Shown: positions 1 to 11,745 of the stretch, piece after piece | Position numbering within the stretch: the first letter of the stretch is position 1 | Layout: each line of letters starts with the position of its first letter | From: Vitellaria paradoxa | Taxonomy: Eukaryota > Streptophyta > Magnoliopsida > Ericales > Sapotaceae | DNA length: 64,000 nt | NCBI GenBank assembly: GCA_019916065.1 | Contig: CM034237.1 | Location: forward strand, 42,204,485 to 42,268,484 | Direction: 5' to 3' | Translations under genes and position numbers: made by a program | The notes under the pieces: generated by a model | Databases searched by the model: none | What the model saw: only the letters and a program-made list of their open reading frames with translations | What the model was told of the DNA's origin: nothing

Positions 1-840
1 TATTTCGAAAAAAAATGAAGACTTGATCAGAAAAATGTAAAAAAAAAAAAAAAGAATATGTTTTTACTTTTTTTTTCGTTGCAAATATTTTATTAATTAT
101 AATATTTTATTTATTTTTGTTACATCATATTAAAATAAATCATTTTATTTAAATATTTTATTAAACCAAATTTATTTTTAATAAATAATATAATTAAATT
201 AAATTAATATGTAATATATATTATTAATTTAATTCTAATAAATAATTAAATTAAATTAGTTGATTTAATTAATAGGAAATAAATATTAAATTGTTTTTAA
301 TAAATAATAAAATAAAATATATTAATTTAGTATAATTTAATAAATTATTGAATTAATATAAGTATATTTTATTAAATTATTTTTGATAATATTATAATTA
401 AATTATTTAATTTAATTTAATAATTAATTTAATTAATATTAAATATATTTTATTAAATTATTTTTAATAAATATCATAATTCAATTAAATTAATTTAATA
501 ATTAATTTAATTTAAGTAGTTTATTTAATATGAAACCTACTTTATTAAATTATTTTTTATAAATATTGTAATTAAATTATTTAAATTATTATGAAATATA
601 TTTTATTCAATTATTTTTAGTAAATAATATAATTAAATTATAATTAATATATTTTATATTTACTAGATTAAATGATACAATACTTAAATTTTATTCAATT
701 GTTTTTAATAATTTAATTAACTTTTTAAAAACAAATAAAATTAAATATTTAATGAAAATAAAAAATTAATAATTTGCAAACAAAATTGTATTTCCAAACG
801 AAATTTTAGTTTTCATTTCAAAAAAAAAATAATCTTCATT
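1..840. other. AT-rich non-coding block
   Basis: Almost entirely A and T, with many short variants of AATTAAATT/TTTAATTAA. I see no gene or defined element. It borders the decayed 3' end of the hAT element to the right. Confidence 0.6.
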
Positions 841-2550
841 TTCTATTGGAGGTGTACCGAGATAACGTTATAGGTTAGATGAACTTAATGAACTAGTACT
901 TGTTGATGAATCTGTCTACCAAGATGTTACCTTCTCCAAAGAGATGTACTGTCACTAATGTCACAGTGAGGGGAAGATGTTGTGGCAATATTTGTTTGGG
1001 CAGTTATACGATTAGTATCATATCGACTCATTAGAACTTGCATTTACTTTTTAATATTATTTAGTTGTTCTTGGGCACTTTTAGACCTATATATCATATC
1101 TAATAATTGAAGAAAAAATTTTCTTTATATCTAGGGTCTAAAATAATGACAATACCCAAATGTATGAGAAATGGGTTAAAATATTTATCAAAATTTTCCT
1201 TTATTATAAGAATCATAGAAGCATAATAGTTTTGGACAAAATATTTTTTAAAAATTTCATCAATAACCCTCAATTGATAAATAACAATACAAGAAGTAGG
1301 ATAATAAATTTCACAAAAATTTTAGTAGCAATATCAAAAAATGTAAAAAATCCCTATAAAAAAAATTACATTTGCACAATCAATTGGTTTAATACTATCT
1401 AAACCAATAGGTTGATTACTTAAAATAAATAAATCAATTACTTTTTGATATTTAATAATAACTTTTAATATAATATAGGTTGAATTCTATCTTATATTAA
1501 TTTTCATTGGTAATTTTCTAGGTTTTAAACCAATTGAATACATATGCCAGCAAACAGATTATTTCTTTTTAGAGAACTCATAGCACAAACTACAGCTTTT
1601 TTTTTTTTATTTTAACAATAGAAGATTTATAAATATTCAATATATCCTGTACAATTAAATTAAGTATATGAGCGCCTATGAAATAGTAAACCCCTCGTAG
1701 GAAAGCATTAGATAAGTAATTAAAATAAACATCATTATATGAAGTATTATCTAAAGTAATAAAAAATATTTTTTTTATGTAATCTCTATGATACAAGTTC
1801 ATTACAAATAAGTTCTCCAACACTTAATCCACTATAGGATTATTCAACTAATTTGAATAAAAGAATGCGTTTATTTAATTTCTAATTTTCGCCAATGTAA
1901 TATACAGTTATACAAATATATTCAATATCTTGAAAGGTTTTTCACATATCAAAGGTCAAGCAAACATTTCCTTCAAAATTGTCAAAATAAGTTTTTAATT
2001 CATCTTTTTTTTTGTTACAAAATCTCGTGAAATTTTATTTTTTAAAATATTTCTTGAAAAATCACAATATTGTGGCGTAAAACTATTGCGAATAAATTCT
2101 TTAAAATGTCAATTTTCACTCATTGTGAAATGTTGTTCATCTTTAACAATATATCTAACTCAATTATTTTGTGTTCTTTTTTTTGGGTAAGTAATTATTA
2201 TTTTGTGTTCTTGTAGGGTCATAAGAAAAAAATATTTAAATTACTCTCTTTATTACCTAATTGAGTTTTTGTAGCATGTGAAAAATATTGATCGATTACA
2301 GAATTGATGTGGGAATCGTGTCGGTACTTTCTATTTAAATGTCTTTTTAGGTGACTAGTTCCAAAAGTAGTCCTACTATCTAATAAATCCTCACAAATAT
2401 TACATTTAGTCTTATGCATTCCATCTTTGCGTGGAATTCTAATGTTTTTGAAGAGCCATGCTATTGTTGGTCGTGGCGAGAAGATAATGCACTAACATCA
2501 CCACTTGTGCTAGCAGGTGTTGGTATTTGTGATGATATAAATTGTTCCAT
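841..2550 (-). pseudogene. RICESLEEPER-like hAT transposase pseudogene
   Basis: Would encode a BED-type zinc-finger hAT transposase. The ATG at 2550-2548 opens a short N-terminus (MEQFISSQIP...) that hits a stop. After a frame change comes the BED finger (KTKCNICEDLL ... TSHLKRHLN, 2300-2415). Further on are blocks typical of the catalytic core: CLTFDMxKTFQDIEYICIT, then GAHILNLIVQD (about 1640-1680), then ENFDKYF and ILDPRYKENF (about 1100-1190). The C-terminal dimerisation region is barely recognisable below 1090. Blocks lie in different frames with in-frame stops, so it is dead. Identification rests on block order and sequence known for the family; exact limits are approximate. Confidence 0.82.
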
Positions 2551-3039
2551 TTATTCTTGAGAGGGAAAAGATATTGAGTTTTCACCCTCTAAATAAAAAA
2601 AATGGGTGTCTCTAGGATTTATTTAGAAAAAAATAATTTGATGGAAAAATTAAAGTATGCAAATTAAAAAAAATGTATGTACGCAAATTAAAAAAAAATT
2701 AAATACTAACTGGGAATAATTTGAAAATTTGAAACACTTGATCTTTAAATCTTGACTTCAAATTTGATAGAATTAGATGCACTTGAGCACAATTGAAGAG
2801 TACACTTGAGAGTTGGTAACTTGGTAGTTTAGAAATTTGAGAGAGAATTTGTTAGTTTTTTATAGGTTTGAATGAATATATGTGTGTGGTATTTATAATG
2901 GAAGGTTGGGGGGAATTTTGTAATTTTTTGGGGTAAATTTTGTAATTAATTTCTAATTTGGACCGTTGAGGGCTACCAACGGCTCACTGCTAGTGTGCCC
3001 CAACAGTTGGAAATAAAAAAAAAAAAGAAAATTTTTCCT

Positions 3040-3195
3040 CTTCCGTCCCCCCCCCAAACGGTCATTGATTGGGGAAGGGGTAATTATTTGGTGTGGCGCT
3101 GAAACTGAAACGGTAAAAAAAAAGAAAAAGAATATTCCCCCTCCCCCACAAACGGTCACTGATTGGGGAGGGGGTAATTATCGGGTGTGGCGCGG
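3040..3195. repeat. 94-bp tandem duplication in hAT 5' end
   Basis: The motif AACGGTCAYTGATTGGGG followed by a GGGGTAATTAT...GGTGTGGCGC block occurs at 3057 and again at 3151, 94 bp apart. Each copy is preceded by a poly-A/G and C-rich run. It lies in the GC-rich terminal part of the hAT element. Confidence 0.8.
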
Positions 3196-3388
3196 CGCGG
3201 GAAGGGGAGTGGGGTACGGGGTGACAGGTTGGGCGGGGCCGGGCTGATTAAGTCTCGGGCCAGGTCATGCCAACCCAAGCCCTGTCCCGGGGATAAGGGG
3301 CAAGCTGGGGCGGGGTCGTACAGAGCGGGCTGGGCCGGGCCATTTTCCAGGTCGAGTCTTGGGCCGACCCGACCCATTTATACCCCTA

Positions 3389-5144
3389 TTTAATACCAAA
3401 AGCAAATCAAATCACTCATTAATTTCATCTATAAGATTGTCCACAACATCTCATTCCTAATTTGCCTATGAAGCAAGAAGCATATATTAAGAGGTGCTTC
3501 TAACAAGATTTTTATTTTACTTTATTCGTTTTTTTTTAATTTCTTTTGTAATCTAACTTGTTAGTATTTTGTACAACATTTATATATATATATATAGTGT
3601 TTAAGATGTTAAAGTAGAACCAACAAACATTTCCTTTTAACTTGTGCTGGGGACATTCTGATTGTAGCTTTCACTTTTTGTCTCTTAACTAAACTAACCT
3701 CTACCAATTATGTCCTAAGCATGAGGTTCACAATAAAACTTGTTCCACTCAACCTAAGCCTTGAAATCTCTCTCTCTCTCTCTCCCCCCTATGGTAATGT
3801 TAATAATGTAAAATTGCATGAAAAATACAAAAGGTAATTCAATGCACTCAAAAAAAAAAAAAACTATTATGTAAATCTAAATAGAGTTGAATAAATTATT
3901 TTTGCTTTAAACTTGCATCACTTAAGTTATAATTGAATAATTGTATGGTTGTACTAAAATCTAATGTTAACAAATAACTCATGATAATTAAAATTTCAAT
4001 CAATCACATATACAAAATACACATGTCAGATCATTTTTTATATCAAAACTTTGATCTTTCATTAAAATATTGATAAGTGATTTACACAAAAGTGTAACAA
4101 TGTTCGATCTTAATAAGTAATCAACAATCTCATTGTTGTACCAAAATTTGATGTCAACAAATAACTAATGATTATTAAAATTTCGATCATAAAAAATACA
4201 TTGGTCAAGTTCTCTTCCACATCAAAACTTTAATCGTTGATCAAAACATTAATAAGTGGTCCACGTGCAAGCATCACAATGTTCCATCTTAACACGTAAC
4301 CTACTCTTTACAAAAAGTAGGAACACAATTAAGAATAGGCAAGTAAGTCCAAAAACGGGTATGATAAGTAACACTCCTCAATTTAGCTTCTCTCTCTCTC
4401 TCTCTCTATGTGTTGCTCAATCAGGGCTTTCAGACATTGCACCATGGCCATTAAGGCCAAAGGCTTGATGGTAATGTAGTCCATAGCTTCGAATTAAAGT
4501 TCCAAAAAGCGAATACTTTAGGACCACCATTGAGAATCTAAAAAGCAAGCATTCAGTGGTAAAAGAATTAGTTCATGTATAATGGCAATCTTCACTTTTG
4601 CTCTCTTTGATAAGTTTCTGAGATTCTAATAGCAGGAAACTTTAATGGAAGGCAAGAGTATCAAATAAGTAGAAATGTTAGCCTTAAAATAGTAAATAAC
4701 CGTATCTCAATCAAAGCAGCAAAGCAACACGCCCCTCCCATCGGCATCAAAAGATCATTACAATTTAATAACCATTGGACTGGGAATAAAACATTTTTTG
4801 TAGTCATTAATGGAATTACCATGGATTTATATCGCATAATAAATCTCCATACTAGTTTAATGAGAGAATTTTCTTTTGTAGTTACATGCGTTTCAAAATT
4901 TTCTTTAGTAATTTTCATCACAATAATGCAGGTAAAAGTAGTAATATGAGAATCCAGAATAAAATTGTATAATGGGCAGTTTAGTGTACGAGACTTCTGT
5001 ATTTGAAGAGGAACAACGCACGTAATCTTACATTCTGTGCTGTATTAATTTAGAAATATTATTTCTTATCTTGTTTATGATACCTTTAGGAGGTCGTATC
5101 AAACTATCTAAGAGCCTAAGGCAAAAAAAAAAAAAAATTGATCC
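3389..5144. other. intergenic, no gene seen
   Basis: AT-rich DNA with a (TC)n tract near 3768-3784, a second (TC)n tract near 4389-4407, an (AT)n tract near 3580-3594 and an imperfect tandem duplication (separate entry). The short open frames here have no recognisable domain. Confidence 0.5.
3948..4320. repeat. imperfect 187-bp tandem duplication
   Basis: The string GTTGTAC(T/C)AAAAT(C/T)TAATGT-like starts at 3948 and again at 4135. Both copies continue with AACAAATAACT.ATGATTATTAAAATTTC and end with a matching ATCAAAACTTT...AATGTTC block. Divergence is clearly visible, so the duplication is old. Confidence 0.7.
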
Positions 5145-5395
5145 TAAAAAATTTTTATACTTGCAACTTTTTAAGCCGCAAAATTATACATCAAAATATT
5201 ACGTTTAAGACGGTCCAATATTATACTATCAATAGACAATATAGTTAATTCATTTAATCTATCTTGTGACTTAATTTATCTTAACTTTGATTTTGAAAAA
5301 CTTTTTTCAGTCGAAACAACGGTTACCAGTGCTGTCAATAATATTTTACAAACAATACAAGCATTAGGAAAAGAATCCAACTCTTTTTATGCAAG
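5145..5395 (-). pseudogene. hAT dimerisation-domain fragment (ZMYM1/TTF-type)
   Basis: Read on the minus strand, this encodes a degraded C-terminal hAT dimerisation domain: SFPNACIVCKILLTALVTVV, then STEKSFSKSKLR, a stop, SQDRLNELTILSID and RLKRN. Plant 'TTF-type zinc finger with HAT dimerisation domain' proteins have the matching ILLT.PVTVASAERSFSKLK ... S.ERLNGLAILSIE block. At least three stops interrupt it. It is a different hAT family from the element at 841-3388. Nothing upstream of 5395 could be joined to it confidently. Confidence 0.75.
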
Positions 5396-7264
5396 GGAGT
5401 AGTGAATGAGAAAGAATACGGAATACATGCGCGCGCTAGCCCGGCATTTATGCTATAGTTCCCTGAGTGCAACTGCTCCGAGAAAGCTAAGGTTTTTGCT
5501 TTACCAAGCCAAGAATATCTCAGTTCTAGTAAATCATACACTTCCCATCCAAGCACTTAGTTTGAGAGGTTGGGAATAATAAGGGGCAGTGGTTAATGTC
5601 ACGTGCCGTGAAATGTGTCAATTAATCCTTCAAGAATTCAAACAAATCATGCACCTATGAAGTTCAAGTTTAGTTCCACAAACTCATGACTTTGGCTTTG
5701 GCTTTGGCGATTGTCCTTATCCGAATTGGTTCACGTTCATAAACCAAATCCTTCTTTGAACCTTGGGTGAGTCTATAAAGCAACAAGGAAATAACTCTTT
5801 GTCATTGTATTGGAGGATAAAAAAAAGCAGAGAATCAGCACATCAATAAAATGATTATGACTGGTCTTCATCTCAAGATACCATCAAATCCCATCATGCA
5901 AATTTCATGAAGTAGATAAGAACCTATGCTTTAGAATGTTCTAACCTGCATGTGACTTGTCATATTTTAATTGAAAAAAAGACACTCTACATGGATAAAT
6001 GAGAGAGAGAGAGAGGGCATATGTTTATATATATTTGTAGATATGAAGTGATCTCCTTTAAAACATTGAATGAGGGAATTTGAACTTGGGAAGTTGGGAA
6101 CCAAAAGAAAGAGCAAAGAAAAGCATATAGAAACACATTTAGCACAAGAAACCAGGGCTGTCATTTTTGTTGCCTAGAGAAGAGGGCTTAGAATTCTAAA
6201 GTGAGATCCTCAAGTAGAGAGCATAAAGCAAGTGCTTGTCTTTTTAGGGGAGAGTCCTTCTCGTCCATTCCTTTATATTCCAATCTTCTTTCTTTTATGA
6301 CTAGTAGGTCACCTCTGTAGCACTCCAATAGTTTTGGCTGGCTGATAGCCTTTCTCTGCCCAGTCACCTTCACTTAAAAAAATACTTCATTTACTTCATT
6401 ACCAAGGAATTGTAATTTACCTGTGCACCCCTGCATATCCAATAATAACAAATCAGAAAAACACAGAGAACTCTTGCACAAAATATTACACAAACTCTAA
6501 CTAGGATGATGTGATAACTTTTAGTTAAACGGTACTTCATCTCTTGTTTAAAAACATTGGCCTGTAACTCTACCACATTATTCTAGTAGAGTTTTCTGTA
6601 AGAGATTTCTAATAATGTAGCACTAGTCTTATTCAAACATTTAATTCAAAATCAATTAGAAATGAGTGGAGAATCTTATTAGGATCTTATATTATTTTGG
6701 AGACTTGATTCTATTGATGTGAAATATATTTCGACACGTTAGCTCGCATCTGGAGAGTTAGACAGGTGCATAGAGTATGAAAAATACGCAACTGATAGAG
6801 ATTCACAAGTGAAGGAGGACGAGTCATCTCAAATGAAACTCTAATACCATATTAAAGCGTAGGTTGATGTGGCAAGATGGCCGAGTTCAAGAGATTGGAT
6901 TGGTTATGTTTAGCAGACAAAAGCAGGGCAAATGATAGAGATGTAGGGAACCAAATTAAAAAGATGCTTAGCTTCTCAGTGGTGTTGTCCCCACACCTTT
7001 ATTCATCCTAGTCAGATTCTCCTATAACAGCCTTAAGTTGCTTAGATAGCAGGCTTATGATTGAGAATGAATCTAAAATTCCTCTAGGTATTTTAAGACC
7101 CTCCCTGCTTTATGCTTTAAAGCCCCCTTTAAATCCTTAGGAGATAAACTGAAGCTTACGATCTACAGGAATGGATGATACGAATAGAAGGGTCACAATT
7201 TGAGACTTGTGATCAGTTCTCTTGTCACCCTTCCAAATACTTTCTTATCTTTTGTGCACAAACC
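5396..7264. other. region upstream of the CLE45-like gene
   Basis: No convincing coding region. A minus-strand primer-binding-site-like string (ATGGTATTAGAG, near 6840-6852) hints at an old retroelement trace. The proximal few hundred bases presumably hold the promoter of the peptide gene at 7265; I could not define a TATA box with confidence. Confidence 0.4.
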
Positions 7265-7570
7265 ATGGGTTTTAGCACTCAAAGGCTGCTGTTTCTCCTC
7301 CTCATCTGTATTATTAGTTTCTTCGCGGTTCAGCCAGCTAAAGTTTCTAGCCTGAGAAGTATAGATTATGCTCTAAGATGGAGACGCGAAGATGATGTGC
7401 CAATTCTGAAGTCTCGGAGAACGCTTAAAGCTGTTAAAATGCAGGCCTCTGATATGAAGAAGAAGAAGAAGAAGAAGAAGAAGGCGCCCGTAAACATGAG
7501 ATTTGACCTCAACCATTCAAACAAACGAAGAGTTCGTCGAGGATCAGATCCCATTCACAATAAATGTTGA
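7265..7570 (+). CDS. CLE45: CLE45-like secreted signalling peptide precursor
   Basis: A 101-residue prepropeptide of the CLAVATA3/ESR-related family. The start at 7265 (AACCATGGG, strong context) was chosen over an in-frame ATG at 7175 because the signal peptide begins here: residues 1-27 are a hydrophobic leader (RLLFLLLICIISFFAV). A basic variable region follows, including nine lysines (65-73) coded by repeated AAG. The CLE motif RRVRRGSDPIHN is at residues 88-99, followed only by Lys-Cys and a stop. That dodecapeptide is identical to the Arabidopsis CLE45 motif as I know it. CLE45 is sensed by BAM3-class receptor kinases, restrains root protophloem differentiation, and is also reported in pollen-tube signalling. 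Single exon, as is usual for the family. The peptide would act in the apoplast after processing. Assignment to CLE45 rests on the motif alone, because the rest of CLE precursors is poorly conserved. Confidence 0.92.
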   Translation: MGFSTQRLLFLLLICIISFFAVQPAKVSSLRSIDYALRWRREDDVPILKSRRTLKAVKMQASDMKKKKKKKKKAPVNMRFDLNHSNKRRVRRGSDPIHNKC

Positions 7571-9254
7571 TGTACTCGAGATGCTTCTTCAACTGAAAAG
7601 ACCGGAAAGCAAAGGAAGTTGGCATTACGGAAAGGGCATATGCTCGCTCAGATGGATATGGAATTGGACATGAGATAGTATTCCACTCCTAATTTTCATT
7701 TCACGTTTTATTATATATATATATATATATATTTCTCGGGATAACATCTATTATAGGACATCCTTTGAGAAATATTATCCCGATAAAAAAAAAAAAAGAA
7801 AATTATAGGCAAACGTAGTGTAAAATTTAGAAATGAAATGCCATCTCCTATTCAATCCCGCAGAACATCAGAGGAAGCCAGAAGGCGGTAAAATGTACAT
7901 TCTTTTCTCATCCTCTAGGGTTTCTAAATGTGGGTTGGTTGATTGGATTGTCATTTTTCTTTCAAGAGGTTTTAAACTGCAGAGAATGTGCATGGCACTG
8001 TCTCCACACATTGTTGAGATCGGAGGATGTCGGTGAATGTTGCGGGCTGTTAAACAGAAAATTTAGTTTTTTTTTTTTTCCTTTGTGTGTGTGTGTGGGG
8101 GGGGGGGTGTGGGGGTGTGGAAATTTTATCTGTTACCTATCAAACATACATGTATGCTTGCATATGTTATCATAGTGTCTTAAGGACGTGTAAATCTTTT
8201 TGTTCCTGCCAATCTTAAGAGAAATGAGAAATCTCTTCAGTGTAAAGAACCTACAATTACCTTTTGACTGTTTCATCAGTTTGAATACATGTGTGTGTGT
8301 GTGTGTCTATTATCGGTTAGAAGTTATTTATTGATGATTTCTTTCCACAAGCATAGATAGAATGAATGAATAAAAAAACAAGATATTGAAAGCGCATAGG
8401 TATTGAAGAGTTTGGTTAAAACTTAAAGATGGTTTCGCGAGGCATCTTTCCCTCTCCTCGGCCTCAAAAGAAAGCGGTTAGCTATTGTAGCTCCAAGGGT
8501 TACTAAACCTTACAGGCCTTTCGTTTGCACTAAAAATAATTAATTTCTAGCTGGTTTAAGTTCAAAGGAAGATTTGAAGATTTTTGCATTCTGCAAATAG
8601 ATTTTTGTATCCCACTTTATTTTTTTATAAAATAAAATTATACAATTACCCTATTTTATAAAAGAGCATTTATGGTATTAAAATTATACAACATATTATA
8701 TTAGAAAAATAAGCGTAATTGTATAATTTTATTTAATGAAAAAGTAGAGTAGAGTATAAGAACCTATTAAATTTAATTGAATTAATGTTTCACATGTCAA
8801 ATTTGATTGTTGAAAAAAAAAGAATCCCACAAAATAGGTAAAATAAAAGTACATTTTTATCCATTTTTATGTTAACAATTTTTAGAAAAGATTCAATAAA
8901 AAAATTATAGGTAAATTTTTTTGTATTTTTTCCAACAATGTTTTTTTAACATAATAACACGTGAACCTTCATCGCATATGAGACACAAATCTAATTAAAT
9001 TTAATAGATTTTGTCAAATTTAAGTTTTAATTTAAATCATGAGAGATTATTTGTTGATTTTTAAATTATTTTAAAAAATTATATATTTTCAAGTCAAATC
9101 ATAAGAGGTAAAAGTGTATATACTCGTAGATGAAAAGGAACAAAGTTTAATTGGATCAGTTAATAGCTACGGAGTCGAGGAAAAGGCGAAGAACTCATAA
9201 AATTTCAAAACTTTTATAGTTCGTTTGTCTCACTCCAACCCAAATTAAGGAAAA
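7571..9254. other. 3' flank of CLE45-like gene and intergenic DNA
   Basis: Includes the likely 3' UTR of the peptide gene, an (AT)n tract near 7713-7732, a T-run joined to (GT)n and G-runs near 8070-8113, and a short (GT)n near 8289-8306. I see no further gene. Confidence 0.45.
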
Positions 9255-9607
9255 CTGTCACCACCACAACGATCAAAACACCGAAAATATTCAGATCCGA
9301 CTATCTCCAACCTTCGATCTTCACTTTCTCTCTCTTTTTTCTCTCTCCTCTCTCTCTTTCTCTCTTCCTCATGTGGTATAGGAAAAACAAAAGAAAGAAG
9401 AAATATAATATGGGGGAAAAAAAAAAGAAAAAGAGAAAAAGGAAAAAAAAGGAAAGGAATTGGGTTACTCCAGGCCAAACTTAGTCTAGAAAAATAAAAT
9501 AATTCTAATAAATTGGATCAAATCTCAAATCTAAATATTTAACTAAGCCAAAATTTCAATAAACAATAAAAATAAATAAATGACAAAAATAAATACCAGA
9601 TGTTACC
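9255..9607 (-). mobile_element. truncated LTR, same family as the 2.3-2.5 kb solo LTRs
   Basis: Matches the terminal approximately 350-400 bp of the solo LTR at 40986-43300: a TTTCTCTCTC-rich polypyrimidine block, then A/G-rich sequence, then ACTCCAGGCCAA, AATAAAATAATT(C/T)(T/C)AATAAA and a terminal TGTTAC near 9607. Low-coordinate similarity stops near 9255, so only the outer (5' in sense) part of the LTR is present. Open frames across it are products of the (TC)n tract. Confidence 0.72.
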
Positions 9608-9987
9608 TATATATTGCTCATGGATTGGGCTTGGATTTTTTTGTACATATGTCCAAGCTCGGTTGGGCCGACTTTATTTAATAATAAATACATATTTTGC
9701 ACATATATTTTAATTTTGTAAATAGTGAATAATAAATATTATACTTTTTTATATATCAATTGTTTTACATTTTATTTCATCACCAGCTCATTGACCGGGT
9801 TTGAAATTTAATCTATATTTTGAAGCCGGGCACGAAATTATGCAAAAGCCATGATACAAACCAAGTCGGGCCAAACAAATGTTCATATGCTAGCACTCAC
9901 ATAGAAGCCCCGTACAAACCCAACCCAGCTTGACATTGGTCCTCCCTTTTTACGATTACTTTAGCCCTTATTTGCTAGGGCATGAAT
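9608..9987. other. possible old hAT-like non-autonomous fragment
   Basis: Contains spaced GGGCTTGGATTTTTT, GGTTGGGCCGA, GCCGGGCACGAA and CGGGCCAAACAAATG strings of the type found near termini of plant hAT elements. No matching terminal repeats or target duplication were found. Confidence 0.3.
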
Positions 9988-10124
9988 GATAGTGAAAGAA
10001 AATTAATAAAAGAAGGTGAATTTACGTTATTTGAAAGGATGCTAATGGGATAGATGGAAGATAAATAGAGGTGAATTATTTATCTCAATTCATCTTTATT
10101 AATCAATTTTCTTTCACCTTCAAT
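9988..10124. repeat. small palindromic (MITE-like) element
   Basis: GTGAAAGAAAATTAATAAA near 9993 is mirrored by TTTATTAATCAATTTTCTTTCAC near 10095-10118, forming an imperfect inverted repeat around a short loop. No clear target duplication was seen, so the class is open. Confidence 0.55.
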
Positions 10125-11459
10125 TGGGAGGAAATAAGTGTAAAAAAAAAATTAAAAATTAAAAATATAATTTTTTTATTTTGTCTTTATTATTTTCACA
10201 AATATATATCATAAATAAATATATTTTAAAAAGTATAATAATATTTTTAACCATATTCTTTATCTCACCCTCAATTACGCTTTTCACCTCTCACAAACAA
10301 AGACAAAAACAATTAACCTTCATTCTCATTCCTTTCTTTCTCTTTTTTTTTTTTTTTTTTTTTCTTTCCCTTCCCCTCCTACCCCATTCTCCCAAACGAA
10401 GAATTAGTATGACCCATGGAGGATGATTGCTTGGAAAAGTAAAAAGATGAAGAGACATTAGCTTAAGAATAATGAACAAGGAACCCTGGTGTCCTTTCTT
10501 TCTAGGGTACAATTTAAGAACCTAATTCTTGGAATGTTGGGTGATTTGAGACAACTGTGGAATACAAGTTGAACAGGGCGATCGAAGTCATATCAAAGTG
10601 GGATTATTGATTAACAGTGTGTAAAGAATATATATAGATATATCTATATGATTTTTTTTGAATTTTCAATACCAAGTAATAAAAATAATAAAATATAACT
10701 GAATTAAATGTACGTAAAAAAAAAAAAAAAGTGAGACGCGCACATTAAAGTATAAATTTAAAATTAAGAGTAAGATATGGAAATAATAAGTGCAATCTAA
10801 CAATTATTTTGTACTGTGGGATACTTCATGTCCGTGCACTTTCTTTTGGCAGGCTTTGAAGATTTTTTCTTGACCCTCGACCTTATCTTCTCGCTTTAAT
10901 GTTTGCATGAAAGGACATGGACGTCAATGCTTTTAAGCCACATACTAGCATTTGATTGGAGGATATAGAGGCGGATGAGAATTATTTTTTTATGGGAGGA
11001 AATTTATTTTTTTAATTCTTTTCAATTCACTGTTAAAGTAAAAAAAAAAATGTAAAACGGTACATTAATAAGTTTTAATAAACATAAAGTAAAAAAATTA
11101 GATTAATATCTTAACTTATTTTAACAAAAAAAAATTAAAGAAGCTTTTGAGCTTTAATTTCAGTATTCCAAACTTAATTTTATAGTAATCCCTTCAATAT
11201 GTAATTTCATAAAGTGGCACGAGTTCGATTCTCAATAACAATAACAAAATTTAAAAAATATAATAGTGTCATATAAAAAATCTCAAAAAATATCAGGTTG
11301 TCACATAAAGTAATTATAGGTTGACATGTGACGCAATCGTAGATTGACATGTGACATGATGACAATCATCAAATAATGCCGTCACGTGCTGCTAAATTTA
11401 AATTTTTATTTTTTAAATTAAATCAAAATTTTAATTTTTTAAATAAATTTTTTACCGAT

Positions 11460-11745
11460 CAATTAATCACTGAAAACCAACTTTTTGTCAACTAAATTTT
11501 AGTTGCTAAATGGCAAACTTTTTTTGACCAAATGTATGTTAGTCGCCAAAATCCTACCTTTTAGCAACCAAAATTTGGTTGATAAATATCACACTTTTAC
11601 CAATGAAACATATTTTTGGTTGCCAATATTTTCTATGACCAACTTTTATCGACTGAATTATACTTAGTCGACAAAAGTTTTAGCGACTAAAAAGTAATTT
11701 TTATGGACTAAATTTTTTATTGCTAAAAGTATTGATTGCTGTCGT
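11460..11745. repeat. interspersed alternating TTTAG(T/C)NNCTAAA motif
   Basis: The motif (T/A)AG(C/T)(G/C/A)ACCAAA or its complement TTTGGTTG(A/C)(T/C)AAA recurs about every 25-40 bp in both orientations (AACCAAAATTTGGTTGATAAA; GACTAAAAAG; TTTTAGCGACTAAA). Such '..GCGACTAAAATTTGGTCGCTAAA..' arrays are common in degenerate plant DNA transposons; I cannot name the family here. Confidence 0.45.

Larger units (their letters stand above)
841..3388 (-). mobile_element. decayed hAT (Ac-like) transposon
   Basis: The minus strand holds a broken hAT transposase (841-2550) preceded by a 5' region. The high-coordinate end is GC-rich with repeated GGGCCGGGC-type motifs and finishes in an end that reads, on the minus strand, TAGGGGTATAAATGGGTCGG. 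Plant hAT elements commonly start with CAGGGGTGTAAATGGG-like inverted repeats. I could not identify the opposite terminal repeat or an 8-bp target duplication, so the low-coordinate limit is only where transposase similarity fades. The element is surely non-autonomous now. Confidence 0.72.

Noticed and set aside
5335..5556. Possible 5S rRNA-like string (reverse of CTTCCCATCCAAGCACTTA)
   Set aside because: Only a short stretch resembles 5S; the rest of the gene is absent. The neighbouring sequence is a hAT fragment.
6188..6373. 61-codon minus-strand frame upstream of the CLE45-like gene
   Set aside because: No signal peptide or known motif, and no conserved context; likely chance.
6868..6900. 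tRNA-Ser-like string GATGTGGCAAGATGGCCGAG
   Set aside because: No cloverleaf could be drawn, and no box B or 3' acceptor half follows.
11221..11240. Box B-like AGTTCGATTCTCA
   Set aside because: No box A at the right distance upstream and no flanking duplications, so neither a tRNA nor a SINE can be supported.
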